NCBI RefSeq assembly: GCF_000026005.1 | Contig: NC_005295.2 | Location: 1,294,655 to 1,358,654 of the forward strand | Source: Ehrlichia ruminantium str. Welgevonden | GTDB taxonomy: Bacteria > Pseudomonadota > Alphaproteobacteria > Rickettsiales > Anaplasmataceae | Direction of reading: 5' to 3' | Length of the DNA: 64,000 bases | In this document: positions 63,913-64,000 of the stretch, piece by piece | Layout of the letters: each line of letters begins with the position of its first letter | Position numbering within the stretch: the first letter of the stretch is position 1 | Program-made: the position numbers and the translations under genes | Notes under the pieces: generated by a model | The model's database searches: none | What the model was told of the DNA's origin: nothing | What the model saw: the letters and a program-made list of their open reading frames with translations, nothing else

Positions 63913-64000
63913 CTCTTTCTCTAGACTTTACATCATTAATAACTACTATTTAATACAATATTTAGACAAATCATAATATTGATTAATACATCTAATAAAT
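63913..64000. other. Right edge of the window
   Basis: Short AT-rich end with no feature; the nuoG remnant may continue weakly into it. Confidence 0.3.

Noticed and set aside
63715-63924. 69-aa plus-strand frame
   Set aside because: Antisense to the nuoG fossil, whose minus-strand reading explains the composition.

Overview
The window looks like chromosomal DNA from an Ehrlichia-type alpha-proteobacterium, most probably Ehrlichia ruminantium or a very close relative. This is inferred from three things. Base composition is very AT-rich. The gene set is typical of a Rickettsiales obligate intracellular bacterium: CtrA, PopZ, an NDUFS4-type complex I subunit, a TIM14-like J protein, GatC with GluRS, and cox/ctaB. 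The genes I can support cover only about 34 kb of the 64 kb, and the gaps between them are long and full of tandem repeats and decaying gene pieces, which is a known peculiarity of E. ruminantium. No rRNA, IS element, phage, CRISPR array or secretion-system operon is visible.

Layout. 0-6 kb: NDUFS4-like subunit, AEC-family permease, a 5-copy 148-bp array, then rsmD enclosed between two identical 221-bp inverted copies of the 3' end of a surA-like chaperone gene. 6-12.4 kb: sparse DNA with tRNA-His, a possible 56-aa membrane peptide and gltX. 12.4-18 kb: a DUF2628-like membrane protein followed by decayed copies of its own tail, thiG, thiS, and a 468-aa orphan protein. 18-26 kb: nfu and a divergent J-domain gene, rho, and the hslV-hslU-ubiE run. 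26-31 kb: a 135-bp array, metG, lysC. 31-38 kb: coxB-coxA-ctaB operon, then bamD and purD diverging. 39-43 kb: yajC, then tolC-popZ. 44-51.6 kb: rplM-rpsI-argC, ppa, a XRE/S24 regulator, ctrA, an RNase D-like exonuclease and dnaN. 52.6-64 kb: a 155-bp array, a small orphan ORF, mrp and prs (divergent), gatC, a 127-bp array, acnA, apaG, and at the end a fossil of nuoG.

How the genes fit together. Most are housekeeping: respiration (NDUFS4, cox, ctaB, ubiE), Fe-S assembly (nfu, mrp), translation (gltX with gatC for Glu/Gln charging, metG, rplM, rpsI, tRNA-His, rsmD), envelope assembly (surA, bamD, yajC, tolC), proteostasis (hslUV, J protein), cofactors, purines and amino acids (thiSG, purD, prs, lysC, argC) and cell-cycle control (ctrA, popZ, dnaN). 

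The most interesting signal is in the gaps. Several tandem arrays begin at, or inside, the 3' end of a gene, and several gaps hold partial copies of genes in this window (surA, prs, acnA, the DUF2628 gene, the 53.4-kb ORF) or of a gene outside it (nuoG). At prs/gatC the copied tail appears to supply the present gatC start codon. At surA/rsmD the copy forms an inverted repeat that could flip rsmD. All homology statements rest on reading the sequence by eye; no alignment or database search was run.
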